Source of the DNA: Aestuariivirga sp.
Lineage (GTDB): Bacteria; Pseudomonadota; Alphaproteobacteria; Rhizobiales; Aestuariivirgaceae
Direction: 5' to 3'
Length of the DNA stretch: 59,801 bases
Assembly: GCF_020252405.1 (NCBI RefSeq)
Contig: NZ_JADCDA010000041.1
Coordinates: forward strand, 1 to 59,801
The notes beneath the pieces are model-generated. The model saw nothing but the letters and a program-made list of their open reading frames with translations, was not told the DNA's origin and searched no databases. The translations under genes were made by a program, and so were the position numbers. Shown piece after piece: positions 16,245 to 25,278 of this stretch. How positions within the stretch are numbered: the stretch's first letter is position 1; the number at the start of each line of letters is the position of its first letter.

Positions 16245-17975
16245 ATGCGAATCCGGCGGCTTTCAGAAGGAACGGTGAACCGCATCGCGGCGGGCGAGGT
16301 GATCGAACGCCCCGCGAGCGTGGTGAAGGAGCTTGTCGAAAACGCCATCGATGCCGGCGCCAGCCAGATCGACATCGCCTTCCGCGGCGGCGGCAAGAGC
16401 CTGATCCGCGTTTCGGATGACGGCATCGGCATGGGGCCGGATGACCTGGCGCTTGCCATCGAACGCCATGCCACCTCGAAGCTCGCCGATGACGACCTGA
16501 TCGACATCCGCTTCCTCGGTTTCCGCGGCGAGGCGCTGCCCTCGATCGGGGCGGTGAGCAGGCTGGCCATTTCCTCGCGGCCGCGCAGTGGCGGCGTTGC
16601 CCATCAGATCACGGTGGAGGGTGGCCATCTCACGCCGCCGCGCCCCGCGGCGCTCAAGCTTGGCACGGAGATCGACGTGAGGGATCTGTTCTTCGCGACG
16701 CCTGCGCGGCTCAAGTTCCTCAAGGCCGACCGCACCGAAACGGTCGAAGCGGCCGAGGTCGTGCGCCGCATGGCGCTGGCCCATCCGGAGGCCGGCTTCT
16801 CCTTCGTCACCGAGGAGCGCCGCCTGGTCGACGTGCTGAAGGATGAGGGCGAGGAGGCGCGCATCCGCCGCATCCTCGGCGCGGAGTTCATGGAGAATGC
16901 GGTATCCTTCGAACTTGAGCGCGAAGGCGTGCGGGTGCGCGGCCATGCCGGCCTTCCCACCGCGGCACGCGCCAATTCCAACCAGCAATACATGTTCGTC
17001 AACGGCCGCAGCGTGCGCGACAAGCTCATCTCCGGCGCCATCCGCGGCGCCTATGCCGATGTGCTGCCATCTGGCCGCTTCCCCGCCCTCGTGCTGTTTC
17101 TCGATTGCCCGCCGGAGCGGGTGGACGTGAACGTGCACCCGGCAAAAGCGGAAGTGCGCTTCCGCGACGGCGGACTGGTGCGCGGCCTCATCGTCAGCGC
17201 CATTCGCGATGCGCTGGCGGGCAGGCGCGCCCCCGATACGCGGCTGTCGCGCCAGACCCTCTCGTCCTTCCGGAACGTCATGCCGCGCCCCTTCAACCAC
17301 CGCGGCTTCGATGAGGAGGAGAAGCAGGCGGCGCTTGCCATGGCCATGCCGCCGGCATCAGCCCCCATGCCGGAGCCTGCCGCCGCGCAGCCCAATTATC
17401 CTCTTGGCCAGGCGCGCGCCCAGATCCATGACAATTACATCGTTGCCCAGACGATGGACGGCTTCGTCCTCGTCGACCAGCACGCCGCCCACGAGCGTCT
17501 TGTCTATGAGCGCCTGAAGCGGGAACGCGCGGACAGGGGCATCGAAACCCAGCCGCTTCTGGTGCCCGAGGTCGTCGATCTCGATCCGGTCGAAGTCGAA
17601 CGCCTCGCCGCGGCCGCGGAGATGCTGGCCCGGGGAGGCCTCGTTCTCGAAGCCTTCGGCGATGGCGCTGTCATCATCCGCGAGGTTCCCGCCGCCATCG
17701 GCGGTGCGGATGTCTCCGGCATCGTTCGCGATGTGGCGGACGGGCTCGCCGAACTCGGTGTCGCCACCGGGCTTGAGGACCGCATCAATCACGTGCTGGC
17801 AACCATGGCCTGCCACAACTCCGTGCGCTCCGGCCGCAAGCTCCGCCCCGAGGAAATGAACGCCCTGCTGCGCGAGATGGAAGCGACCCCCAATTCCGGC
17901 CAATGCAACCACGGGCGACCGACCTTCATCGAGTTGAAACTGGCGGATATCGAAAAGCTGTTCGGGAGACGGTAA
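16245..17975 (+). CDS. mutL: DNA mismatch repair protein MutL (endonuclease type)
   Basis: A 576-aa GHKL ATPase of methyl-independent mismatch repair. The N-terminal ATPase shows RIAAGEVIERPASVVKEL, DDGIGM and GFRGEALPS; the C-terminal dimerisation domain starts near residue 390. Unlike the E. coli protein it keeps the metal-dependent nicking-endonuclease motif, DQHA-x2-E-x4-E at 411-422 (DQHAAHERLVYE), plus the accessory ACHNSVRSG and Cys554 in CNHGRPT. It should therefore nick DNA itself without MutH. Length and domain order are normal. It is transcribed alone and converges with the dehydratase gene. Confidence 0.96.
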   Translation: MRIRRLSEGTVNRIAAGEVIERPASVVKELVENAIDAGASQIDIAFRGGGKSLIRVSDDGIGMGPDDLALAIERHATSKLADDDLIDIRFLGFRGEALPSIGAVSRLAISSRPRSGGVAHQITVEGGHLTPPRPAALKLGTEIDVRDLFFATPARLKFLKADRTETVEAAEVVRRMALAHPEAGFSFVTEERRLVDVLKDEGEEARIRRILGAEFMENAVSFELEREGVRVRGHAGLPTAARANSNQQYMFVNGRSVRDKLISGAIRGAYADVLPSGRFPALVLFLDCPPERVDVNVHPAKAEVRFRDGGLVRGLIVSAIRDALAGRRAPDTRLSRQTLSSFRNVMPRPFNHRGFDEEEKQAALAMAMPPASAPMPEPAAAQPNYPLGQARAQIHDNYIVAQTMDGFVLVDQHAAHERLVYERLKRERADRGIETQPLLVPEVVDLDPVEVERLAAAAEMLARGGLVLEAFGDGAVIIREVPAAIGGADVSGIVRDVADGLAELGVATGLEDRINHVLATMACHNSVRSGRKLRPEEMNALLREMEATPNSGQCNHGRPTFIELKLADIEKLFGRR

Positions 17976-17991
17976 AAAGGGTTAGCTGACT

Positions 17992-19092
17992 TCAGACTTC
18001 GCTCACCTTGTACTGCGCCTTGTCGAGCCAGGCCGGGTTGATCTCGACACCCCAGCCCGGCGCCTCCGTGACGGTCGCCTTGCCGTCCTCGATCCGGTAG
18101 GGCTCGCCGAGGAACAGATCATATTGCCAGGGATAATAATCCGCCTCCTCGATCGAGAATTCGAGATACTTGCCGGCATTCGGAATGGCCCTCAGCAAAT
18201 GCATGGTGCACATGGTGACAAGCGACAGGTTCGCCGCATGTGGCGTCACCGGAAGGCCGGCCTTCTCGGCCATCTTGCAGACATGCAGCGTGCGCAGCAT
18301 GCCGCCCAGATACATGACGTCCGGCTGCACCACGTCCACCGCGCGCATGCCGATCATCGTTTCCCAGGCCGTGAACTCGCAATCCTGCTCGCCGCCGGTG
18401 ACGTCGATGGACAGCGCATCCGTCACCTCCTTTGTCCAGGCGAATTCCCAGTAGGGGCAGGGCTCCTCGAAGTGAGAGATGCCCTCGGCCTCCAGCAGCC
18501 GCCCCACCTCGATGGCGCGCTTCGGCGAATAGCAGCTGTTGGCGTCGACGAGCTTCGCCACGCCATCGCCCAGCGCGCGCGAAACGGTGGGCACGATTTC
18601 CCCGGTGCGGCCGGGCCACTCGTCCCTGTCGCGCCCGCATTCGGAGCCGACGCGCCACTTGAAGGCGTCGAAGCCCTTCTCGTCACGCAGGCGGCACAGG
18701 CGCCTCGCTGCGTCCGCGGGCGTAATATCGCGCTTCATCGAGGAGGCATAGGCGCGGAGCTTGCCCGGCGTGCCGCCGAGCAGGACGGTGACGGGCTTTC
18801 CTTCCAGCTTGCCGCGCAGGTCGAGAAGCGCCGTATCGAGCCCCGTCATGGCGCGGCGCAGATAGGAACCCGGATATTTGTGCTCGCGCTCGCCGATGAG
18901 GGCCAGCGTGTCGGCAAAGTCCAGCGCATCGGCACCCAGCGCGTGGCGCGCCACCTGGCGGTGGAAGATTTCGCAGGTGATGTCGGAATTATAGGTCGAG
19001 ACCTGGCCCCATCCCTGATGGCCGGTGTCGGCCGTCGCCCGCACGAAGCCGACGAACTCGTTGCAGAAGGTCTCAAGCTTCGCGATCTTCAC
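17992..19092 (-). CDS. Enolase-superfamily sugar acid dehydratase (mandelate racemase type)
   Basis: A 366-aa protein with the mandelate racemase/muconate lactonising fold. Metal ligands are Asp183 (VDANS), Glu209 or Glu210 (HFEEP) and Glu235 (GGEQD). The base side has Lys145 in FKWRV, and Asp258 plus His285 (QPD, TPHAAN) form the His-Asp dyad of the MR subgroup. That combination points to dehydration or epimerisation of an aldonic or uronic acid; the exact sugar cannot be told. It starts with GTG one base after the rsmD stop, and its AGGAGA ribosome binding site lies inside the rsmD 3' end, so this catabolic gene is expressed at the end of an RNA-modification operon. Confidence 0.82.
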   Translation of the reverse strand: MKIAKLETFCNEFVGFVRATADTGHQGWGQVSTYNSDITCEIFHRQVARHALGADALDFADTLALIGEREHKYPGSYLRRAMTGLDTALLDLRGKLEGKPVTVLLGGTPGKLRAYASSMKRDITPADAARRLCRLRDEKGFDAFKWRVGSECGRDRDEWPGRTGEIVPTVSRALGDGVAKLVDANSCYSPKRAIEVGRLLEAEGISHFEEPCPYWEFAWTKEVTDALSIDVTGGEQDCEFTAWETMIGMRAVDVVQPDVMYLGGMLRTLHVCKMAEKAGLPVTPHAANLSLVTMCTMHLLRAIPNAGKYLEFSIEEADYYPWQYDLFLGEPYRIEDGKATVTEAPGWGVEINPAWLDKAQYKVSEV

Positions 19093-19093
19093 G

Positions 19094-19651
19094 TCAGTCT
19101 CTCCTGTAAAATCTTATCTTGGTGTCGCCATAGTCGCGCGCGCCGATCAGTGCGAGCCCGGCAATGTCCCTGACCTCGGCCTTCTGCGACTCTTCCAGCA
19201 CGACGGTGCCGCCGGGGTTGAGCCAGTCTCCGGCCATGAGCGAAGCCAGCGCCTTCTCGCCCAGCCCCTTGCCATATGGCGGATCGGCGAAGACGAGGTC
19301 GAAGCGCGGCTGCGGCGGGCAGGGGCCGAGCGAGGTCGCATCGCGCCGCCAGATTTTCACGAGCCCGATCACGCCGAGCGCATCGGCGTTTTTGCGGATC
19401 AGCCCGCGCGCCTCCGCGCTGTCCTCCACGAACTGGCAGAAGCGCGCGCCGCGCGACACGGCCTCAAGCCCCATGGCGCCCGTGCCGGCAAACAGGTCCA
19501 GCACCCGAATGCCGCCGAGCGGGAGCCCCTCAACGCCGTGCGCCAGAATATTGAACACCGACTCCCGCACGCGGTCGGTGGTGGGCCTCGTCGCCGGGCC
19601 GGACGGCGGCGCGATGCTACGGCCTTTGAACTTTCCGCCGACGATGCGCAT
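19094..19651 (-). CDS. rsmD: 16S rRNA (guanine-966-N2)-methyltransferase
   Basis: A 185-aa class I methyltransferase that modifies G966 of 16S rRNA during 30S assembly. It carries the AdoMet motif LDLFAGTGAMG (from residue 51) and the catalytic DPPY (123-126), with the N-terminal RIVGGKFKGRSI typical of RsmD. Two ATGs lie side by side at 19654 and 19651; the second has better spacing to AAGGA. The gene overlaps the 3' end of rluB by about 35 bases, so the two rRNA-modifying enzymes are made together. Confidence 0.94.
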   Translation of the reverse strand: MRIVGGKFKGRSIAPPSGPATRPTTDRVRESVFNILAHGVEGLPLGGIRVLDLFAGTGAMGLEAVSRGARFCQFVEDSAEARGLIRKNADALGVIGLVKIWRRDATSLGPCPPQPRFDLVFADPPYGKGLGEKALASLMAGDWLNPGGTVVLEESQKAEVRDIAGLALIGARDYGDTKIRFYRRD

Positions 19652-20393
19652 CATCTTCCTTTTTGAAGAATTTTTCCCCGATCGAGGACTTCATCGCCCG
19701 TGCCGGAACCTCCTCGATGCCGCCGCGTGGCAGCTCGCCCAGCTGGAACGGGCCGAAGGCGGTGCGGATCAGCCGGTTCACCTGCAGGCCCAGATGCTCG
19801 CAGATGCGCTTCACCTCGCGGTTCTTGCCTTCCTTAATGGCAATCGTCAGCCAGGTGTTGTCACCCTGCACGCGCTCGATCCGCGCCTCGATGGGGCCAT
19901 AGCGCACGCCCTCGACCTCCACACCCTTCGCGAGCTTGCTGAGCGAAGCCTCGCCGATGTGCCCGAAGGCGCGCACGCGATATTTCCGCGTCCAGCCCGT
20001 CGCGGGGAGTTCGAGGAAGCGGGCGAGCGCGCCGTCATTGGTCAGCAGCAGCAGTCCCTCGGTATTGATGTCGAGCCGCCCGATGGAGACCACACGCGGC
20101 AATTGCTCACGCAGCTTCTCGAACACGGTCGGCCGCCCCTGCGGATCGCGGTTCGAGACGACGAGGCCCGCCGGCTTGTGATAGCGCCACAGCCTGGTCG
20201 CCTCCGTCCGCGGCAGCGGCTGGCCGTCGATCAGGATCACATCCCGGGCCGTGACATTGGTGGCGGCGGAGGCCAGCACCTTGCCGTTCACCTTGATCCG
20301 GCCCTCGCCGATCAGCCGCTCGGCATCGCGCCTCGAGCAGACGCCTGCCCGCGCGACCGCCTTGGCGATGCGTTCCCCCTCGAATTCGCTCAT
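19617..20393 (-). CDS. rluB: 23S rRNA pseudouridine synthase (RluB family)
   Basis: A 258-aa pseudouridine synthase. An S4 RNA-binding domain (about residues 8-60) precedes the RsuA/RluB catalytic domain with Asp108 in GRLDINTEGLLLLTNDG. RluB/RsuA family membership is clear; the RluB label (U2605 of 23S rRNA) is the commonest for this neighbourhood but RluE or RsuA specificity cannot be ruled out. The C-terminal basic tail (RRRKVQR) extends into rsmD. It is divergent from tadA with only 36 bases between the starts, so their promoters overlap. Confidence 0.88.
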   Translation of the reverse strand: MSEFEGERIAKAVARAGVCSRRDAERLIGEGRIKVNGKVLASAATNVTARDVILIDGQPLPRTEATRLWRYHKPAGLVVSNRDPQGRPTVFEKLREQLPRVVSIGRLDINTEGLLLLTNDGALARFLELPATGWTRKYRVRAFGHIGEASLSKLAKGVEVEGVRYGPIEARIERVQGDNTWLTIAIKEGKNREVKRICEHLGLQVNRLIRTAFGPFQLGELPRGGIEEVPARAMKSSIGEKFFKKEDDAHRRRKVQRP

Positions 20394-20429
20394 CTTGACC
20401 CGTCACTCATCAATGCCCCAATTGGCACG

Positions 20430-20888
20430 ATGCGACTGAATCTGCCAGCCCCCCTTGCGACGGCCTTCGAGGAGGCCGAAGCCGCCGCGCTGCGCGGCGA
20501 GGTTCCCGTGGGCGCCGTGGTGGCCGACAAGGCGGGCAACGTCATCGCAAGGGCCGGAAACCGCACGCTGGAACTGAGGGACCCCACCGCGCATGCCGAG
20601 ATGCTGGCGATCCGCGCCGCCGCCCAAGTCCTCGGCTCCGAGCGCCTCGCCGGCTACGATCTCTTCGTCACGCTCGAACCCTGCGCCATGTGCGCGGCGG
20701 CGGTCTCCTTCGCGCGGATCCGCCGCCTCTATTTCGCGGCGGGAGACGAAAAGATGGGGGCGGTGGAGCACGGCGTCCGCTTCTATGGCCAGCCCACCTG
20801 CCACCACGCGCCGGACGTCTACAGCGGGCTGGGCGGTGAGCGGGCAAAGGCAATGCTGAAGGACTTCTTCAAGTCGAGGCGGCCCTGA
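20430..20888 (+). CDS. tadA: tRNA adenosine(34) deaminase
   Basis: A 152-aa zinc deaminase converting A34 of tRNA-Arg(ACG) to inosine; essential in bacteria. The zinc and catalytic residues are His55 and Glu57 (HAEM) and Cys85/Cys88 (PCAMC). The protein begins RLNLPAPLATAFEEAE. The frame is open for more than 1 kb upstream, but that part is antisense to rluB, so the ATG at 20430 is chosen. The 3' end overlaps the 3' end of the convergent patatin gene by 20 bases. Confidence 0.94.
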   Translation: MRLNLPAPLATAFEEAEAAALRGEVPVGAVVADKAGNVIARAGNRTLELRDPTAHAEMLAIRAAAQVLGSERLAGYDLFVTLEPCAMCAAAVSFARIRRLYFAAGDEKMGAVEHGVRFYGQPTCHHAPDVYSGLGGERAKAMLKDFFKSRRP

Positions 20889-21708
20889 GCCGCTTTTCGA
20901 GTTCCCGCTTCAGCTGGTCCTTCGCCGGCCGGGCCTGCTCCAGCACCTCCCCGATGCGGAAGTAGTCGCCGGCGGAAAACGAGTCGATCGCCGGCCGCAC
21001 ATAGATGTCCGGCGGGCTGATCTGCCGCCGCAGGCTGGCCACCTGGTTGAACAGGATGAGGATGGACCCCACCGCCAGATCCATGTTGGTGCGGTTCCTG
21101 CGGCTGGCTTCGCGCGGCCGCCCGGTGACGTCGACGGCGACCACGATGTCCACGCCGTCGCGCACATGGTCGAACGGCACCGGATTGGTGACGCCGCCAT
21201 CGACATAGCTGTGCCCGTCATATTGCGGGCCGAGGATGACGCCCGGAATGGCAATCGAGGCGCCCAACGCCCTCACCAGGGACCCGCGTTCGATGACGCG
21301 TTCCTCCATCGCATCGAAGTCGGTGGCGATCACCTTGAAGCGGATTGCCAGGTCCTCGATCATCTCCGGCAAGGTTTCCGGCAGCACCAGCGAGGCGAGC
21401 TTCTCGCCATGCACATGCAGCGAAGCGAGGCCGCGCAGCGCCAGGAGCTCGAAGGGATTGACCCGCTTCTGCCCGAAGGCGAATTTCAGCGCCCCGATGC
21501 GGCCTGACAGCAGCAGCTCGGCGCGCTCGCGGATCTCCTTCGCGGTCAGGCCCCCGGCATAACCCGCCCCCAGCAGCGCGCCGATGGAGCAACCGGCGAT
21601 CACCTTCGGCTTGATGCCCAGCTCGTCGAACACCTCCAGCACCGGAATATGCGCAAGTCCGCGCGCGCTGCCGCCGCCCAGCGCAAGGCCAATCGATGGC
21701 TCGCTCAT
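20869..21708 (-). CDS. Patatin-like phospholipase (RssA/YchK type)
   Basis: A 279-aa patatin-family acyl hydrolase. The oxyanion loop is GGGSARG (11-17), the nucleophile is Ser41 in GCSIG, and the catalytic Asp is in the DGG motif (Asp170, YVDGGV). No signal peptide or transmembrane segment is seen, so it is a cytoplasmic or peripheral enzyme; the lipid substrate is unknown. The ATG at 21708 overlaps the stop of the upstream phosphotransferase remnant (ATGA), a sign of former translational coupling. A nine-codon extension lies wholly within that remnant and is rejected. Confidence 0.9.
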   Translation of the reverse strand: MSEPSIGLALGGGSARGLAHIPVLEVFDELGIKPKVIAGCSIGALLGAGYAGGLTAKEIRERAELLLSGRIGALKFAFGQKRVNPFELLALRGLASLHVHGEKLASLVLPETLPEMIEDLAIRFKVIATDFDAMEERVIERGSLVRALGASIAIPGVILGPQYDGHSYVDGGVTNPVPFDHVRDGVDIVVAVDVTGRPREASRRNRTNMDLAVGSILILFNQVASLRRQISPPDIYVRPAIDSFSAGDYFRIGEVLEQARPAKDQLKRELEKRLRAAST

Positions 21709-22093
21709 GCGCCCGCCTTGCGTGCGAAGCACCATGCCGTTTCGGCCAGCGGCCGCACCTGCCGCGCCACGGCCGCTGCATCCGCATTGGCCGCGCTGCC
21801 GTCCCGAACCCGGCCCAGAATGCCCTGCAGGATCGCCGCGAGACGGAAAAAGTCGTAAGCCATATGGATCGAAAGCTCAGCAAAGCCGATCCGCCCGGTG
21901 CGGCGGCGACAGCCCTCAATGTAGCTGTCGACGGCTGGAACGCCAAGGTCCCGCTCGCGCCCCAGCAGCGAAGCGACACCCGCGCGGGTCTCGGACGCGC
22001 GATATTGCCCGCTCCAGCGCCTGATCTGGCGCGCCACACAGCCTTGCGGTTTGTCGATGCCGCCAAGTCCGGGGGCCAGGGGATCGAGCGGAT
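21705..22093 (-). pseudogene. Remnant of an acyl-CoA-dehydrogenase-type phosphotransferase, catalytic core deleted
   Basis: The frame ends in about 110 residues that match the C-terminal lobe of APH-like phosphotransferases often found with acyl-CoA dehydrogenases: a GGIDKPQG then VARQIRRWSGQYRASETR segment, followed directly by VDSYIEGCRRRTGR, HMAYDFFRLAAILQGI and LAETAWCF. The parts that should lie between them, the HGDYRLDN catalytic loop and the DWE metal site, are missing, so a large internal deletion has removed activity. The 5' part is replaced by a dehalogenase-like fragment. It may still be translated, since its stop overlaps the patatin start. Boundaries are approximate. Confidence 0.75.
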
Positions 22094-22530
22094 GCGGCTG
22101 GGCGAGGAACAGCCGGTGACAGGCCCTCATCGCCAGCCGGACGGTGAAATTGTGCCACATCGCATGGGTCGGCACGATGTCGGGCACGGCGAGGCAGGAG
22201 ACGGCTTGAGGATGACCCCGCGCCATGCGATAGCCAATGCCTGCGCCACCGTCATGGCCCGCCACAGCAAAGCGGTCGTGCCCTGGGCTCCTCATCAGCG
22301 CCATCATGTCCTGCGCCATGGCGCGCCTGGAACAGGCGTCGTTCTTCGTATCGTTCTCCGGGCAGGAGGAATGGCCATACAGCATTTTCAGGTCAAGCGG
22401 ACAGCGGTTGACCGTCGAAAAAGCGGCCAAACAAAGAGACAGAGCAGGTCCGGCATCACGCGGGTGAAGCGCTGCATCAGCGCGGGCGCCGCCTTGTGCC
22501 ACATGGCGTGGGTCTGCGGAAAGCCATGAA
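22094..22530 (-). pseudogene. Truncated alpha/beta hydrolase (haloacetate dehalogenase-like) interrupted by a repeat
   Basis: Two pieces of one alpha/beta hydrolase are recognisable. Directly after the purD stop comes [18 protein letters not shown] followed by FTRVMPDL, the beta-3/oxyanion region. A 68-base repeat then breaks the frame with a stop. The sequence resumes with YGHSSCPENDTKNDA, then FAVAGHDGGAGIGYRMA (nucleophile elbow; GHDRG in the family) and IVPTHAMWH. The usual first 25-30 residues and the C-terminal third are missing. The family includes fluoroacetate dehalogenases and epoxide hydrolases. Clearly non-functional: 5' truncation, insertion and 3' fusion to the next remnant. Confidence 0.8.
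22381..22448 (-). repeat. Family B repeat, 68 bp (B1), inside the hydrolase remnant
   Basis: Read on the minus strand it starts CCTGCTCTGTCTCTTTG and ends CTTGACCTGAAAATGCT. It matches 57107-57174 over 68 bases with five differences that I can count and no gaps. It lies exactly where the conserved MPDL-RGYGHS segment of the hydrolase should be continuous, so it is an insertion into a former gene and carries the premature stop. Confidence 0.88.
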
Positions 22531-23805
22531 TCACTGCCGCTCCTCCCGTGCCAGCGCCCGCCAGGCGATATCGCGGCGGCAGAAGCCCTCCGGCCAGTCG
22601 ATGCGGTCCACGGCGGCATAGGCCCGGTCGCGCGCCTCGCGCACCGTGGCGCCGCGCGCCGTCACGTTCAGCACGCGTCCGCCACTGGCCACGATCCGGC
22701 CATCCTTCTCCGCCGTGCCCGCATGGAAGATTTCGATCCCCTCCATGGCGGACGCGCCTTCGAGGCCGCGGATCTCGGCGCCCTTCACCACCTCGCCGGG
22801 ATAGCCCCTCGCGCACATGACGACGGTGAGCGCCACGTCGTCAAGCCAGCGCACCGACACCTTGTCCAGCGTGCCGTCGCAGCAAGCGAGCAGCAGGGTG
22901 ACGAGATCGTCCTTCAGCCGCATCATGAGCACCTGGGCTTCCGGGTCGCCGAAGCGGCAGTTGTATTCGATGAGCTTGGGGCCGTCCTTGGTCAGGATCA
23001 GTCCGGCATAGAGCACGCCAACATATGGGTGCCCCATCTCCCGCAAGGCGCGGATTGTGGGCTTGACGATCCTTTCGAGGGCCTCATCGCAGAGTGCGGG
23101 CGTCATGCAGGGGGCAGGGGAATAAGCGCCCATGCCGCCGGTGTTGGGGCCTGTGTCGCCATCACCCGCGCGCTTGTGGTCCTGCGCGGTGGCGAGCGGC
23201 AGGGCGTTCCGCCCGTCGCTGAGCACGAAGAAGCTTGCCTCCTCGCCTTCGAGAAAATCTTCGATCACGCATTCTGCCCCGCCGAATCTGCCGGAAAAGA
23301 TATCCTCGATGGCGGCGCGCGCCGCGCCCATGTCCATCGCCACGGCAACGCCCTTGCCCGCCGCAAGCCCGTCCGCCTTGATGACGATGGGCACGCCTTG
23401 CCGGTCGAGATAGGCAAGTGCCGCTGCCTTGTCCTTGAAGCGCCCATAGGCCGCGGTGGGAATGCCGTATGTGGCGCAGATGTCCTTGGTGAAGCCTTTG
23501 GAACCTTCGAGCTGGGCGGGAAACTTCTTCGGCCCGAAGCATTTGATGCCGGCGGCGGCAAGGTCATCCGCCAGCCCCGCCACAAGCGGCGCCTCGGGGC
23601 CTACCACGACGAGGCCGATGGTCTCGTCGCGGCAGAAGGCGATGGCGGCGGCATGGTCCATCACGTTCAGGGCCAGGTTGCGGGCGATCTGGCCGATGCC
23701 GGGGTTGCCGGGCGCCACGAACAGCCTGTCGCAGAGCGGGCTCGCCGCAATCGCCCAGGCCAGCGCATGTTCCCGGCCGCCGGACCCGATCAGAAGAATG
23801 TTCAT
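22531..23805 (-). CDS. purD: Phosphoribosylamine-glycine ligase (GAR synthetase)
   Basis: A 424-aa ATP-grasp enzyme for the second step of purine synthesis, joining glycine to phosphoribosylamine. It begins with [17 protein letters not shown] and has the ATP-grasp segments [26 protein letters not shown] and [15 protein letters not shown]. The ATG at 23805 is preferred over a GTG two codons earlier. The stop is directly followed by the decayed hydrolase, so a deletion has brought that remnant up to the end of purD. Divergent from xseA with a very short shared promoter region. Confidence 0.96.
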   Translation of the reverse strand: MNILLIGSGGREHALAWAIAASPLCDRLFVAPGNPGIGQIARNLALNVMDHAAAIAFCRDETIGLVVVGPEAPLVAGLADDLAAAGIKCFGPKKFPAQLEGSKGFTKDICATYGIPTAAYGRFKDKAAALAYLDRQGVPIVIKADGLAAGKGVAVAMDMGAARAAIEDIFSGRFGGAECVIEDFLEGEEASFFVLSDGRNALPLATAQDHKRAGDGDTGPNTGGMGAYSPAPCMTPALCDEALERIVKPTIRALREMGHPYVGVLYAGLILTKDGPKLIEYNCRFGDPEAQVLMMRLKDDLVTLLLACCDGTLDKVSVRWLDDVALTVVMCARGYPGEVVKGAEIRGLEGASAMEGIEIFHAGTAEKDGRIVASGGRVLNVTARGATVREARDRAYAAVDRIDWPEGFCRRDIAWRALAREERQ

Positions 23806-23852
23806 GGCCACACCCGTCCTTGCTTTCGCCCGCCTTCTCGCATTTGATGCGC

Positions 23853-25274
23853 ATGAATCAAAGCGCGGAATGTGCCATGTCCACGATCTGGGACCATGAC
23901 CCGGAAACCGGCGAGATCATCGAGACCGGCGGCGCCAATGCCGGGGAATATTCGGTCTCGGAGATTGCCAATGCGCTGAAGCGCACGCTGGAGGACGCTT
24001 TCGGCCATGTGCGCGTGCGGGGCGAGATTTCGGGCTATCGTGGGCCCTCCTCCTCCGGCCATTGCTATTTCTCGATCAAGGACGAGGGCGCCAAGCTCGA
24101 TGCGGTGATCTGGCGCGGCAGCTTCAACCGGCTGCGCTCCAGGATGCAGGAGGGGCTTGAGGTCATCGCCACCGGCAAGATCACCTCCTATGCGATGAAG
24201 TCCGCCTACCAGATCGTCATCGAGTCGGTCGAGCCCGCCGGCGCCGGCGCGTTGATGGCGCTCTTGGAGGAGCGCAAGAAGAAGCTCGCGGCCGAAGGCC
24301 TGTTCGATGCCGCGCGCAAGCGGCCCATTCCCTACCTGCCGGAACTCATCGGCGTCGTCACCTCGCCCACCGGCGCTGTGATCCGCGACATCCTCCACCG
24401 CCTCAACGACCGCTTTCCGCGCCACGTCATGGTCTGGCCGGTGCGCGTGCAGGGCGAGACCTGCGCGGCGGAAGTGGCCGCCGCCATCGCAGGATTCAAC
24501 GGCATGGCGCGGAAGCCGGACGTGATCATCGTCGCCCGCGGCGGCGGCTCGCTGGAGGACCTGTGGGGCTTCAACGAGGAAATCGTGGTGCGCGCCGCCG
24601 CGGCCAGCGCCATCCCGCTGATCTCCGCCATCGGCCATGAGACCGATACGACCTTGATCGATTATGCCGCCGACCTCCGCGCGCCAACTCCCACGGCCGC
24701 CGCCGAGAAGGCCGTTCCGGTGCGCGCCGACCTCGTGGCGGAGGTGGCCCGCCTCGATGCCCGCATGCAGGGCGGCCTCAGCCGCTACATGGACGAGCGC
24801 CAGACCCGTGTTCGCTCCGCCGCCCGCGCCTTGCCCCGTCCCGACGAACTGCTCGCCCTGGTCCGCCAGCGCTTCGATTCCGCCTCGGGCCGCCTCCTCC
24901 GGGCACTGAAGGCCAACACGCGCGAGCAGACCGCGCGCCTCGGCCGCGTTGCGCCGCGCCTTACGCTGGCCCCCATGCGGACCATGATCGCCAATGAGCG
25001 CCGCTCGCTCGAACTTTCGGGAAGGCGCGCCGCGCGGGCCTTGTCACGTCTCGTCGCCTTCCAGCGCCAGCGCTTTGACGGGCTGGCGAAGCTCGTGGGC
25101 ACGCTGTCCTACAAATCGGTGCTGCGCAGGGGCTTCGCCCTGGTGCGCGATGACAAGGGCAAGCCCGTGCACGCCGCGGCAGATGTCAAGCAATGGGAAA
25201 CGCTGCGCCTTGAATTCGCCGATGGCGAGGTGAAGGTGCGCGAAGACAGCCCCCGGCAAGGCCAGTTTCTGTAG
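23853..25274 (+). CDS. xseA: Exodeoxyribonuclease VII large subunit
   Basis: About 473 aa. Catalytic subunit of the single-strand-specific exonuclease VII. The N-terminal OB fold ([27 protein letters not shown]) is followed by the catalytic region with [30 protein letters not shown] and [23 protein letters not shown] split across it, then a long Ala/Arg-rich coiled-coil region and a C-terminal segment. Several in-frame ATGs (23847, 23853, 23877) are possible starts; family members vary here. The small subunit gene xseB is not adjacent. It converges with the aminopeptidase gene four bases away. Confidence 0.94.
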   Translation: MNQSAECAMSTIWDHDPETGEIIETGGANAGEYSVSEIANALKRTLEDAFGHVRVRGEISGYRGPSSSGHCYFSIKDEGAKLDAVIWRGSFNRLRSRMQEGLEVIATGKITSYAMKSAYQIVIESVEPAGAGALMALLEERKKKLAAEGLFDAARKRPIPYLPELIGVVTSPTGAVIRDILHRLNDRFPRHVMVWPVRVQGETCAAEVAAAIAGFNGMARKPDVIIVARGGGSLEDLWGFNEEIVVRAAAASAIPLISAIGHETDTTLIDYAADLRAPTPTAAAEKAVPVRADLVAEVARLDARMQGGLSRYMDERQTRVRSAARALPRPDELLALVRQRFDSASGRLLRALKANTREQTARLGRVAPRLTLAPMRTMIANERRSLELSGRRAARALSRLVAFQRQRFDGLAKLVGTLSYKSVLRRGFALVRDDKGKPVHAAADVKQWETLRLEFADGEVKVREDSPRQGQFL

Positions 25275-25278
25275 CGCA

